From NCBI RefSeq assembly GCF_963675165.1, contig NC_087390.1, forward strand, positions 1,321,501-1,385,500: a stretch of DNA of 64,000 bases, read 5' to 3'. A program made the translations under genes and the position numbers. The notes beneath the pieces are model-generated. The model did not search any database. It had not been told where the DNA came from and worked only from the letters and a program-made list of their open reading frames with translations. The DNA is from Halichondria panicea (Eukaryota; Porifera; Demospongiae; Suberitida; Halichondriidae). How positions within the stretch are numbered: position 1 is the stretch's first letter; each line of letters opens with the position of its first letter. Below, one piece after another: positions 44,501 to 56,135 of this stretch.

Positions 44501-47319
44501 CTTTCGTTTCGTTGACCCAATAACGTTAATTTTTTATTAAAAGTCTATTTTGGGCCTGTTTTTGACAACAGTCTTTTTCCGAAAATGAGAAATAATGGCC
44601 CGTTCCAAACATATCATCTGAAAGAGCTCCATCTAAGCTTTCAGGCAATCACCAAAGCAAAACCAATGGGCCAACAAATTTATGTTATGGCCACTCAAAT
44701 ATGCTTGGTGTATTACTAATCCCTCCCCTTCACGCAGGCCGGGCGTCTCCATGAGGAGATATTTGACATCCTTGATCGAGAGGCTGATAACAGTGACAGT
44801 CTGGAGGGCTTCGTGCTCTCTCACTCCATTGCAGGTGGCACTGGGTCTGGGATGGGATCCTACCTCCTGGAGCATCTCAATGACAGGTGTCCGTGATATT
44901 ATTTAATTATTATTCTTGATGTTGTTATTATTTCCAGATACCCGAAGAAGCTTATTCAAACCTACTCTGTGTTTCCCAACCTGGTGAGATTTGTGTGTGT
45001 GCACTGTACAGTGTGTATAATCGAGAGTCACTACAGGCTTGCAGTAAATGCATCCAATACATACAGTGAGTCTGTATACATGTATAATTATACGTAAGTA
45101 GTACTGTTACTGTAACAGTAGCCACACCTATTGTAGTTCGCCGGAGTGCTTCTGAGTTCGCATAATGAGAGTTCGACTGATATATATTTTCCGTTCTCCC
45201 TGTTAGAATGAGATCAGTGACGTGGTGGTGCAGCCATACAACTCCATACTGACACTGAAGCGACTCACGCTCCACGCAGACTGTGTCGTGGTGTTAGACA
45301 ATACTGCCCTCAACAGGATAGCAGCAGAGAGGCTCAGAATACCAAACCCTTCACTATCACAAATCAACCAACTGGTGAGTCTGCTTCACTGCATGTAGCT
45401 TCACTGTGTTTTGTATTGTAGCTATTCTTGTTCATTAAGTGTGAGGTAAGATTTCCTCAATAGTTGTTGTAATTGCTTGTACATAAGTGGAGCTAAATCA
45501 CTTTTATTGTGTTTTTATTTTATGTATCAAACTTAAATTATCATATCTGCTATTAATTAATAAATAATAGCAGAAGACCTCTAGTTTATATAATAATACG
45601 ATAATAATTATGAGTTTGATACATTATATCGAGTTTATATAATGTTTCTGGTTTCAAGATTTTACTAGTGTACATGTATAACTTGTTGCTTTTCACTGTT
45701 CATTAGGTATCCACTATCATGGCTAGCAGTACAACGACCCTCCGTTACCCTGGTTACATGAACAACGATCTGATTGGTCTGATAGCCTCGTTGATCCCCA
45801 CCCCCAGACTCCACTACCTCATGACTGGCTACACTCCCATCACCACTGACACTCAGGTAAGAACAGAGTCTGAGTGGCTAATTCTCTAGTTAGCTGCTTT
45901 TGCTATAATTTTAAATGATAGTAGTGGATATTTTGTGCTGTACCTCAGCTACCTGACTAGCGTTAGTGACCAACATTAAATGATTCATCTTTGAACGGCC
46001 ATAACTTTAGTTCCGTTGGTCCAATAACGTTAATTTTCTGAAAGCTTAGATCGAGCTTATTTAGATGGTGTCTTAAAATCAAAATTCTATTTTTGGCCTG
46101 ATTTTGACAAAAGACCATGGGTATAGTCCATGGTCTTTTTCCGAAAATGAGAAATTATGGCCCGTTCCAAATTTGAGTTTTAAGCATACCATCTGAAAGA
46201 GTCTCTTCCAGGCTTTCAAAAAAATAAAATCATTGAATTTGGGCCATCAGAACATTGAATTTAGCATGATTTCATAACGCAAGACATGTACATGTATGTA
46301 TACACTACTCAATATTTTGTGTTCATATAAATATGTTTTTCAATTGCATTCTCTGAGAGCTTTATACACATCATCGTATTTTGCGCGCAGGCCCCAAGTA
46401 TTCGTAAGACTACTGTCCTGGACGTGATGAGGAGGCTACTACAGGTGAGGTGGTAGAGATCTATTAATAGCATCATGCACACTGTCTTAAAATCAAAAGT
46501 CTATTTTTGGTCTGATTTTGACAATACCATTGATTTACTAATATTAGCATCGCACTGACTCCCGTCAAAACACGTAACTGTACCAATTCACCCCCCCCTC
46601 CCAGCCTAAGAACGTGATGGTGTCAGCACCCAAGGATCGTCATCACAACCATTGCTACATCTCCATCCTAAACATCATCCAAGGAGAGGTGGACCCCACT
46701 CAGGTGCACAAGAGCTTGCAGAGGATCAGAGAGAGGAAACTCGCTCAGTTCATACCCTGGGGGCCAGCAAGCATTCAGGTATACACGGGCACATCATGTG
46801 ATCTCAGCAATAGATACACATACTAAATTACAAAATTTGGAAAAAGTGTTTGATTTCTGCATGCATTTACTGGTAGGTATACAATAGAGGCCAATAACAC
46901 ATGTAATTGAAGGCAGTCCCGTAACACACACCATGACAACAATGCCTGTCATTCACTCTTCTCTGTGTGTCTCCATGCATGCACAGGTTGCCCTCTCCCG
47001 CAAGCCTCCCCACATCCAGTCAGCACATAGGGTCAGTGGACTCATGCTCGCCAACCACACCAGTATGGCATCAGTGAGTACTCAACATGTGTTAAATATT
47101 TACGTACACTTTTATACGAGTACAGAGAATTCTGGTCCTTCTATATTCCCAGCCTTCATGTATTGGCGATTATGCATAAAAACATTTGATATATGTTTTT
47201 CCCCTTTGTATAATAATTATTGGCTTCGTTACATAATTATGTGCTAGTTATGGGGGGGCCTATAAACTGTATAAGGATAGCCTCTAAACCAACCCCTCTC
47301 CCATGCACACTCACCCTCA

Positions 47320-47382
<63 letters not shown>

Positions 47383-47638
47383 GTTTCTATTTATTTTGAC
47401 TAATGCCTGGAGATAATTCTAAGAACCAAAATATCTTGCATTTCCCAATATACCAACCCATTCACACACACACATATATGTATATATTCTATGAACTGAA
47501 AATCAGCATCTTCCTGTTTGAGAAATTTGAATTTTTAAATTATATGAGTCAGCAAGGTCTCAGTGGACAGATATACACCCAACTTTTATTATTTTTTATT
47601 TCAATCTCTCAAACACACCCACACACACACACACACAC

Positions 47639-47679
<41 letters not shown>

Positions 47680-47897
47680 AGTTGTTTGCAGCCAGCTGTG
47701 GACAGTTTGACAAGCTGAGGAAGAAAGAAGCTTTTCTCGACCAATTCAAGAAACAGCCAATGTTCAGTGATGACCTATCAGAGCTTGATGACTCACGGAG
47801 GGTGGTCCAAGAGGTCATTGACGAGTACAGAGCCTCTACTGAACCAGACTACATCACCAGGGGAACATCAATAGGACTCGTAAGACTATCACTATAA
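41579..47897 (+). CDS. TUBG1: Gamma-tubulin, complete 12-exon gene
   Basis: Exons: 41,579-41,627; 41,757-41,807; 43,376-43,437; 43,714-43,881; 44,738-44,886; 44,938-44,983; 45,207-45,374; 45,707-45,856; 46,391-46,444; 46,605-46,778; 46,987-47,073; 47,682-47,897. Phases agree throughout, giving about 457 residues (human about 451). It begins [16 protein letters not shown] and includes [19 protein letters not shown], the tubulin GTP-binding loop AGGTGSG near residues 142-148, and [15 protein letters not shown]. Gamma-tubulin nucleates microtubules at centrosomes in ring complexes. Exon 1 must end ...CAGA before GCACCA, a non-canonical GC donor; every other donor is GT. Introns 2, 4 and 8 carry repeats. 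AATAAA at 48,363-48,368 may end the transcript. The C-terminus ([11 protein letters not shown]) is longer than the human tail. Confidence 0.95.
42313..43253. mobile_element. Inverted-repeat element with AATCGATT minisatellite arms, in tubulin intron 2
   Basis: Ends start TATGGAACGCCGTTTGCG and are inverted copies; inside each lies a block of AATCGATT-type tandem repeats. Flanked by TATAGGAC (42,305-42,312 and 43,254-43,261), or 6 bp if the symmetric end is used. The centre holds a TAGCCTCG-family mini element (about 42,554-42,592) and a GGCCTGGAATC remnant. Confidence 0.85.
43978..44376. mobile_element. About 400-bp MITE in tubulin intron 4, TA-flanked
   Basis: Inverted ends CCGTATTTACTTGATTAAGC, flanked by TA on both sides (43,976-43,977 and 44,377-44,378). 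Several internal copies of an AAACGCCC motif are present. No coding sequence. Confidence 0.8.
45965..46225. repeat. Dispersed repeat in tubulin intron 8 (relative at about 44,480-44,640)
   Basis: Shares CCAATAACGTTAATTTT, a GGCCTGATTTTGACAA-like block and CTTTTTCCGAAAATGAGAAA in the same order with intron 4 sequence. The intron 8 copy contains a CCATGGGTATAGTCCATGG hairpin. A shorter piece recurs at about 46,484-46,532. Confidence 0.75.
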
Positions 47898-48599
47898 ATG
47901 TTGTTCTACATCGATAAACTTTTCTCATTACTCCATTCTCACTAACCACTTGAAGCACATGATTTGTACCAGTAACGAGAAAAATTGGTGAATGAGCCAT
48001 TTAATAAATCCAATTGGCATTTTTAATTTGGCACCTCAGGCGTGCAAGTGCGTACTGGTAAATTTTACTTTGATTTGGCCATCTTTTGGTTTTGCTATAC
48101 ACCTGCAGATCATGTCAACAGCTGAGGGTTAGCACTTCAGTACTCTACTTACCTCGTTGTACGGTGTATTCCACGCATTATGTGGGATTATGTACAGCAA
48201 GTAATCACACTTCTCTCCATACAGGGTGGTGCCAAGCCCTGACGCTATCACTTACAGCACATGAACATTTATCTGCTAACTCTTGTACAATTTATTGTTA
48301 TATTATACTGTTATAATTATTATACTTATTAATTATCGATTACCGTGAATTTATTATCGTGCAATAAAACACAATGCAGGCAAACCCACCGCTAGCCTCG
48401 AATCCACAAAGATTAATTACGGGCATGGATTCGAGGCTAACCCATTGCCAATCATAATTTATTCATGACGTGTAAGTTCTTCTTCTCTTTTAGTGCCTCT
48501 AAATCAAGGGCGCCGCATGCATGCATAATTATATATGTCATGAGCATGAGACACAACTGTGCAGTTATAGCCTGAATGTACTGTAAGTAGGCTGACAAA

Positions 48600-51500
48600 A
48601 TGAGACTTGACAAAGAAAAATGGCGTTTGAGAGTGAATGGATTTCTCACTCAAATACTTGCTCCAATGATGTTCTCCATCAGTGGTACATTATACCTCTC
48701 TTCGTTGCATAGGTTTGTCACTAACCCAAAGAAGGCAGGCATCAATGAAACCACACTCCAGCAGGTACTGAAAGTCAGTGTGTACAATGATACCTGCATG
48801 CCAGTCACGTTGTAGTTACAGTTTACAGTTACAGTTAGGGCCATGCAGTTACTCTGTATATAGCCTGACACAACTTTATGTATAGGCCTATATATATGTA
48901 CGTAGAAGCTACAAGCAAAATTATCATACAGGCTGAGCAATAAAGGATCATTTTAATATATGCTATAGTGCATGCATAGTCTACTGTAGCCTCGATTCCA
49001 AGCCGCTGAGAAAGGCAAGGGGCTGGAGTCGAGGCTACTGTGGATGGTACCCGATATATATACCTGTGCTTTGGGTACTATACATCTTCAGTTGGACTGC
49101 AGACTTTTAGATACCGTATATATAGCGGGTAATTTTCGTGGTGTAAAAATTCGTTATTTTGTGGTCAAGCTGACCTCCACGAAATTTTAACGGAGGGATG
49201 GCTTACCGAATGCAGTGGAGGCAACGAGACTAAACGAAATTTATACTCATGAAAATCACCGTTTTCCAATTTTTTACCCCACGAAAATTACCTGCTATTG
49301 GGTATAATAATTATAGCTGTTATATACCACGTATGTGGTAGCCTTTTTATTATGACAGTTAGGAGTTAGGTGCAAGCACTATACTGAACTTCTATGCCCA
49401 GGTGGAGCCTGGATTAGATGAGTCGGAAACAATGTACGCACTGCTGATAACTATTTATTCCTACGGCGAACTTACAGGAGGATTGCTGTTAGGTTTTTTA
49501 ACTAAATGCATCCCGAATTGGTACCAGTTTGTATTTGCCATATCTCTGCACACGATTGGCTACGTGTTGTACGGTGTTGCAACTAACGGTGGGATACTAA
49601 TGATTGGCATGTTCCTGGCTGGATACTATTTGGGAGCACAAATCACACTCAGTATGAACTACGCAACAGAAATGAGTGTCGAGTATGTGAATCTACTGAA
49701 GGAAGTAAAGAATGAAAAAGATGAAAATTTTGAATATGAGAAAAAAGTGGTGAAAACTCGTAACTTCCTATATTCAGTCTACTCCATTGGATTCAGCGTT
49801 GGGCTTGTCGTTGGTCCTAGTAAGCAATAATTATACACAAAAGCTTATAGACTGCCAACTAATAAATTGACTTTGTTGGTACCAATTTCATACAACATTA
49901 CACTTTCTACTCATTCTGTAGGTGTTTCAGTAATATTTTCTAACCTTCCAATTGAGCAGTATCGATCGATTGCTTGGTTCAATGTAGCTTTTGGAGTTAT
50001 ATTGTTGATCTTGTTCTGTTTTCTCTTCCGTGGAGAGAGTAAATGGAACAGAACTAATTGTCATGAGCTTTGTGTCCGCTCAAAAAACAACTCAAGTTCG
50101 GCCAAGCCTGGACCACTGCAAATATTCATATCCTTTCAGCATTATTACCAATGCAAGTACATATATCGATAGCATTATAGCCAGAAGCATGAATATGATA
50201 GAACCTATATACTGTAATTTCTAGCAATCCTTAACAATATCTGTTCACATTATTGTGAGTATGCACTTGCTATCGTTCGTACAAATGCTGAAGTGGGCAT
50301 ATTTTGAAGCCCTAATGAATCCAATTCTAAGTGATTCATTTGGGTTCTCTCTAAACACATCTTCCTACGTCTTCTTGGGGGTGGCTATCTCAAGCATTCT
50401 AGGCTCCATCTTACTGTAAGTAATTTATTTGTCAACTTAAGCCCGTTTACACGAGACTTTTAATCCGGATTAGAATCCAGGATTAAATCCAATTACCGCA
50501 TTTATGTAAACGGGCCTTATCTGTCTACCACTTCTAGCCTCTGGAGGTGGTTCAGATTCTACACTTATACTCATTAAAGCGGTTTAGCTGTGAGAAAACA
50601 CAAATGGCTAATCTGAGGTGTGTCATGTTTGCTAATAGAGTAAGCTTGTAGCTTCTTAGCTATCAGCCAATGTTTGCGCAAAAACAATTAGTGGTCATTT
50701 TACTATATGCCCATGCATGCATGTATACACTACTCGGAAAAATCTGGCCCGGATCCGACCCGAATTAGGTGTCGTGTAAACGGGACTTTAGATGCGAGTA
50801 AAATAATACTTACCTTTCATAAACGGGTACTACAATTTTAGCGAATTTTAGCGAAATTGTAGGAATCTCAAATTAATGTATAATACTTGTAAATCTGAGT
50901 CCAATCAACCTTAAAACTGATACTTATATACTTGTGCTAATGGAAATCCACCAAAATTAGTACCCTAAAATCTGAAATTACTACCCATCTTTAGTAGGTA
51001 TAACCATGCTCAAATAATTATGCTCTATACAGGGTCTTGTTACAAAGAATCAAAATCAGTACACAGATGGGAGCTTTCATTGGTATTTCAATGACAATTG
51101 CAGGATACTTCTTGGTAACAGATTGGCAGGCTATATACCTTATGATCCATGCACTGAGTACAGTCCGTTCCATCATCCAGATCGCTTTCAAAACAACCAC
51201 TCAAGTCTAGGAATGTTAACACCTTTGGATAATACTCCCCAAAGTTGGCCTGCTCTCTTAAATAATCGTGCACACATGGATATTGAGTTGGATTTTGGCG
51301 ATCGAACGTACACAGAAATTGCTTACCACTTTAATTTCAGCTGCTACGTTGATGAATTTTGCCCATTTTGCACCGAGAAATCTACCAGCAAGCACCGGTG
51401 TTTGTCGTTTGTAGTTAAAGGTGAAAACGAATCCTCAGAACAGGTGCTCGATGTGTTTTCCTGTTCTTTAGCTCCTCCTTTACAAAATATTTGCCTCAGT

Positions 51501-52434
51501 ATTTCTCATCATCAATCAACTGATTCTGAGGAAGTTGAAAATTTAAATGGAAATCGTTTTGTAGCCGGCGTTCAAAGCTTATTGGTACTCCCTCAAGATG
51601 TGTACTCCACTGCAAGCAATGCCTGTATAAATGCCAATGTATCAATTAGTGGAGAGTGTCATTGGATACCGTTGTCAAGTGGTGAGGAATGTGTGGATTG
51701 TCCTCCTATCTGCAGAGGAAAGCAACGGACACTACTGCTACCATTGTATCTGATAGGAATGGTGCTGTTGATAGGAAGCTACCCTCTTGTCTGGGTGAAT
51801 TTGGTGGCCATAGCTAACAATCAGACTCCTGAAAGTGTTCAAGTGAGTGCTCATAGTATTGGTACCTGCATAGCCATAGATATATGAATGTTCTTATATA
51901 ATTATGGCTATAATAACGTCGATCTTTCTTTCTTATAGGGCATTGTGATAGGAAGTATCAATGTAGCAAATGGACTTGCTGAGAGTATCAGTCCTGTGGT
52001 TGGTAAGAGATGCATGCCATTAGCTACTCCCCAGAGTATTCATACCAACATTATTATTTTTGCGGTATTGTGGTAATTTCTGTGAAAAAGTACTCTTGGA
52101 AAATTGGAAAATGCAATGCCGTGCGAGTAATTACAAATGCTATGATTTCACAAGTTTAGCACCAGCAAATAAGTACCGGTATGTATGTCACCTTAATTAA
52201 GGTACATGTTACATGCATAATGCTTTTGTCTTTTTTGCAGTCGATGTACTGTATGAAAAGACAAAGAAAAGAACTTTCGTGCCATCTATTCTGTTTGCTC
52301 TTTTGCACATACCATTTCTCATAGAAATCATCATATTGTACAAACCCTTAGGACCTTCATATAAGCTCACTGAATATAGTAGATCCACTCTGCCCAAAGA
52401 ACAATCGTCTGGGAGAGAGTGTGATTCTCCTTGA
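48600..52434 (+). pseudogene. MFSD8-like transporter, copy A', frameshifted in exon 5
   Basis: Exons correspond to copy A: 48,600-48,764; 49,402-49,819; 49,922-about 50,038; about 50,260-50,415; 51,033-51,842; 51,939-52,002; 52,241-52,434. Exon 2 retains the Gly-Phe pair (SIGFSVGL) lost in A, and exon 5 has a single 60-bp unit. A 2-bp insertion (TA) near 51,133 in exon 5 shifts the frame just before the YDPCTEY segment and leads quickly to a stop. The frame is open again downstream only in the original register. Everything else is intact, so loss is recent or the indel is a sequence error. The exon 3/4 join has the same uncertainty as in A. Confidence 0.7.
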
Positions 52435-53523
52435 TTTACTATAATTCTCCAACATTGAAATGGTAGAATATTTATGATTTTGTATAGCCGGAGTATTCCT
52501 GCATTGACACTGTAGTGGAGAGTATGCTTTTATGCTGGTTGTCTGCAGGGAATTCAAGGATTGAGAAGCAATGTGTACTGGAGTTTACAGAATCTTTGCA
52601 ACACACCAGTAAAAGCGTAGAGCGTTACGCGTTCCTTATGTGGATTTTGTGTATACACACTGTGGTCTGTTTTACCGCCTACTTATTAAATGTACGCATA
52701 AAAGAAACGCATAGTGCTCAACACTTTTACTGGTGTGTTGCAAAGATTCTGCAAATTCCAGTAAGACTCTTGGGGCATGCAAGAGTCAATAATAGACAGT
52801 CTCTTGCTTTTACCGACTGACAATCTTTCCCTATTGCTATATACACGTTGGGATATCAATAATTGTTGCAAGCTGCGCTGTACTATTAAATGTCTCTTAG
52901 CATGTTTTGTTTCACTGTGTGTATGGCCCACCCTCCCACCCAATAACTCATTTGGTCCGTTTCATAGGCTACTACCTTTCCACTAGTTGTGGGAAGAAAA
53001 CCTAAGAATTTACTATGGAATTCATGAATTCACTAAAAAATACAGTTATGTTTTTTTATAGTTGACCAATTAGAAAAGTTTGACGTCATTGGGCAACAAG
53101 TTAGTTATTGCAGGCACCCTCATGCAATATAATGCACTGGATGACATAATAATGCCCGAGATTGTGCTGCTAATATACTTATTCCACTGTGTTGTTGTAT
53201 ACATGCAATTTGTCAATGGACACCAATCCTTTTTCATTATCTTTGAACTTGTATTACAATTGTTGACATGTACAAAATAATACTGAAACTAGATCTACAT
53301 TCTTACATGACATAAATTTTTTTTGGGAGAAATCTGTTGATCTAATAAACTTTAGATTGTAAGCTTACAGGTTTGTGTCTGCAAGAATAGTGCACTCAGG
53401 ATTGCAATCCATTATAAACTGTTGCCAATAGATATCGCTCTCAGTTACTGCCTATAATTATAGTTACAGTATCTTTAGTGTTTAGCAACAGTCGCTGCAT
53501 GTACAAACTTGTGTATATCTGTT

Positions 53524-55083
53524 ATGAGACGAACTAACTATACGAACGGAGGCAGTCCTCTGGTATCAAGGAATGGCTGCAAGTGCAAGTACAGAGTGAG
53601 GTGGTTCTATTCCAAGGGAGCCTTTCTTGTTCTGGTCTGGGTTATGCTGTTGACTATATCCTGTGTATCAGTGTCTTCTGTGTTCCGTCAACAATCTGAT
53701 GTAAAATTTGTCATTTCAAAATGGCTACCTGCTATCCCAATTGTGTTTGGTTTGTTTGGAACTGTTTTCTCAGGATGGCTAGCCGACGCTAAGCTGGGGA
53801 ACTACAGAGTGATGAAATACAGTTTTGTACTGTTATTCTTTCTTTGTTTGTTTTCTAGTGCCTTCACCCTAGTTCCTAACATTACTCATTATGTATATGT
53901 TGTGAGTGTCTTGTATTGCATAGGTGGGATTCTCTTTCTAGTAGCTGCAGTAGCATGCTTTGTTACCTCACTACAACTAGGCCTGGATCAGATGCCTGAT
54001 GCTTCATCTTCCAATATCACTAGTTTTATTGCCTGGTTTGCATTCTGTATCTATGCTGGTATTTGGATCCCTTTTGTTGTCGATTTGCCCATTATATCAG
54101 ATGTTTTGTGTATCAGTCGTTCATCATACTGGGTTGTCCAACTGTACAGTTTGCTGTCACCTTTGTGCACGAGTGTTGTTCTTGTTCTTGACTTTCTCCT
54201 AGCTAAAAAATGGCTGATAATTGAGCCAAAGTCCCCTCAGTCCTTCAAAACCATCTACCATGTTCTCAAGTTTGCTGCCAAGCATAAAGCTCCCCTCAAT
54301 CGCAGTGCTCTCACATACTGGGAGGAAGACGTACCTTCAAGAATAGACCTGGGAAAGTCGAGATACGGTGGACCATTCACTACAGAGCAAGTTGAAGATG
54401 TGAAAACCATCCTACATTTGTTGCCCCTCTGCTTAACTCTATGGCTTCTCGGGTGCTCGCTTGCATTCTTCCATCCACTAAACTATACTAGTGTTTATCC
54501 CCCAGATTGGAAGCATTATGTTTCAAGGCTTCTGGCTTTATTCACGTATCACCATTTGTGGTGTGGTATGGTTTGGACTGTCTTTTATGAGTTTGTGCTA
54601 TACCCAGTGATACGTAACAGGCTTCCCAGCATTCTTAGAAGAATTGGGATAATTTCTCTCTTCATCACGGCTCTCAGTATTGTGTTTCTAATTCTGGAAC
54701 TACTACAAAACAATTACGGTGATAAATTAGTTGCTATTACATATGTTACAATCGTTTTGAATTCAATTTCTCAGGGTTTGCTCACAATGTTCCTTGCTAG
54801 TACCGTGATGGAGTTAGTTTGTGCTCAAGCTCCATACAACACGAGAGGATTGTTTGGAGGGTGTATGGTGTTGGTGTTATTCTCATCTCTTGTTATTGGC
54901 GAGATTTTTCCACCGAAAAACACATTAACAATATATGGGGTTAGAGTAGGCATCAGTCTGCTTGGATTCATCCTGTACTGCCTCCTGGCTCGCTGGTACA
55001 AGAGGAGAGTTAGAGACGAGGACTACAATGCACACAGAGTGGTGGAGGAGGTCTATGATCGATATTTGTCAGCTCAGCACTGA
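53524..55083 (+). CDS. POT/PTR family transporter (SLC15-like), intact copy
   Basis: A single uninterrupted frame of about 519 residues from ATG to TGA, without introns. Hydrophobic helices alternate through the whole protein. The second-helix region reads FSGWLADAKLGNYRVMKYS, matching the POT signature of the type GxLADxxLGxYRTI. The middle loop contains FKTIYHVLKFAAKHKAPLNR, then SALTYWEEDVPSRIDLGKSR and YGGPFTTEQVEDVKTI, a block I know from invertebrate SLC15-like proteins. POT members import di- and tripeptides (or histidine/nitrate) with protons. The canonical N-terminal ExxER motif is not obvious, so peptide transport is unproven. A TTG-initiated extension from 53,509 is possible but unlikely. 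The broken duplicate is at 8,726-10,287. Confidence 0.75.
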   Translation: MRRTNYTNGGSPLVSRNGCKCKYRVRWFYSKGAFLVLVWVMLLTISCVSVSSVFRQQSDVKFVISKWLPAIPIVFGLFGTVFSGWLADAKLGNYRVMKYSFVLLFFLCLFSSAFTLVPNITHYVYVVSVLYCIGGILFLVAAVACFVTSLQLGLDQMPDASSSNITSFIAWFAFCIYAGIWIPFVVDLPIISDVLCISRSSYWVVQLYSLLSPLCTSVVLVLDFLLAKKWLIIEPKSPQSFKTIYHVLKFAAKHKAPLNRSALTYWEEDVPSRIDLGKSRYGGPFTTEQVEDVKTILHLLPLCLTLWLLGCSLAFFHPLNYTSVYPPDWKHYVSRLLALFTYHHLWCGMVWTVFYEFVLYPVIRNRLPSILRRIGIISLFITALSIVFLILELLQNNYGDKLVAITYVTIVLNSISQGLLTMFLASTVMELVCAQAPYNTRGLFGGCMVLVLFSSLVIGEIFPPKNTLTIYGVRVGISLLGFILYCLLARWYKRRVRDEDYNAHRVVEEVYDRYLSAQH

Positions 55084-55439
55084 CTACTGTTATTCATATT
55101 ATGTGTTTGTCGATCATGTATGTTCAGAACAATTGTATGCATGCTTAGTTTATGTACAACGTTTCACTGTTATAATATTTTAAACATACAGTGTTTGCAC
55201 ATGCACATAATCAATATTATGATATTAATTGTCAATGGACACCTTTGATAATCTTCGTGCTTGTATTATGGATTTTAGTAAGAATATACTGAAAGTACGC
55301 GATTAATAGCAACATGATAATGATTCATAACCATTTGGGAGAAATCTATAGTCTCCTTTTTATAATGACTGATTACACTATAACTATGCTCAGCATTTAC
55401 AGGTGTATCTCCATGCATGGGGACTACAATGCAATCCAA

Positions 55440-56135
55440 TAGAAAGTGTGAATGCACAGTATAAGTGTTTTAGCAACCCTGTGTCTGTTATGACAACTAA
55501 CTCTACGACGAATGGAGGCAGCTCTTTGATATCAAGGAATGGCTGCAAGTACAAGTACAGAGTGAGGTGGTTCTATTCCAAGGGGCCTTTCTTGTTCTGG
55601 TCTGGATTATGCTGTTGACTATATCCTGTATATCAGTGTTTCATATGCTCCATCAACAACTTGCAAATCTCAATTTTGTAATTCAGAAATGGTTGATTAC
55701 TATCCCATGCACTTGTGTTTGGTTTGTTGGGATCTGTTTTCTCAGGATGATGGCTAGCCGACGCTAAGCTGGGAAACTACAGAGTGATGAAATACAGTTT
55801 TATACTGTTATTCCTCATAAGTTTGCTTTCTAGTGCCTTCACCCTAGTTCCTGCATGACATTACTCATTACGTGTATGTTGTGAGTGTCTTGTATTGCAT
55901 AGGTGGGAGTCTCTTTGTAGTAGCTGCAGTAGCATGCTTGGTTACCTCACTACAACTAGGCCTGGATCAGATGCCTGATGCTTCATCTTCCAATATCACT
56001 AGTTTTATTGCCTGGTTTGTATTCAGTAGTATCTATGCTATATATATGGTTTGTATATTCAGTAGTATTTATGCTGGTGTTTGGATATCTGATTAATTCT
56101 GGTATTTTTTGTAATAGTCGATTATCATACTCAGG
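55440..56135 (+). pseudogene. POT-like pseudogene fragment, copy in A'
   Basis: Near-identical to 10,640-11,335, with the same 1-bp deletion after YSKG, the same internal stop and the same FSSIYA partial duplication. It is fused to MFS exon 2 at about 56,136. Confidence 0.85.

Noticed and set aside
51123-51887. Apparent 254-codon start at an internal Met in MFS exon 5 of A'
   Set aside because: The Met is created by the 2-bp insertion; the reading frame belongs to exon 5 of the MFS gene.
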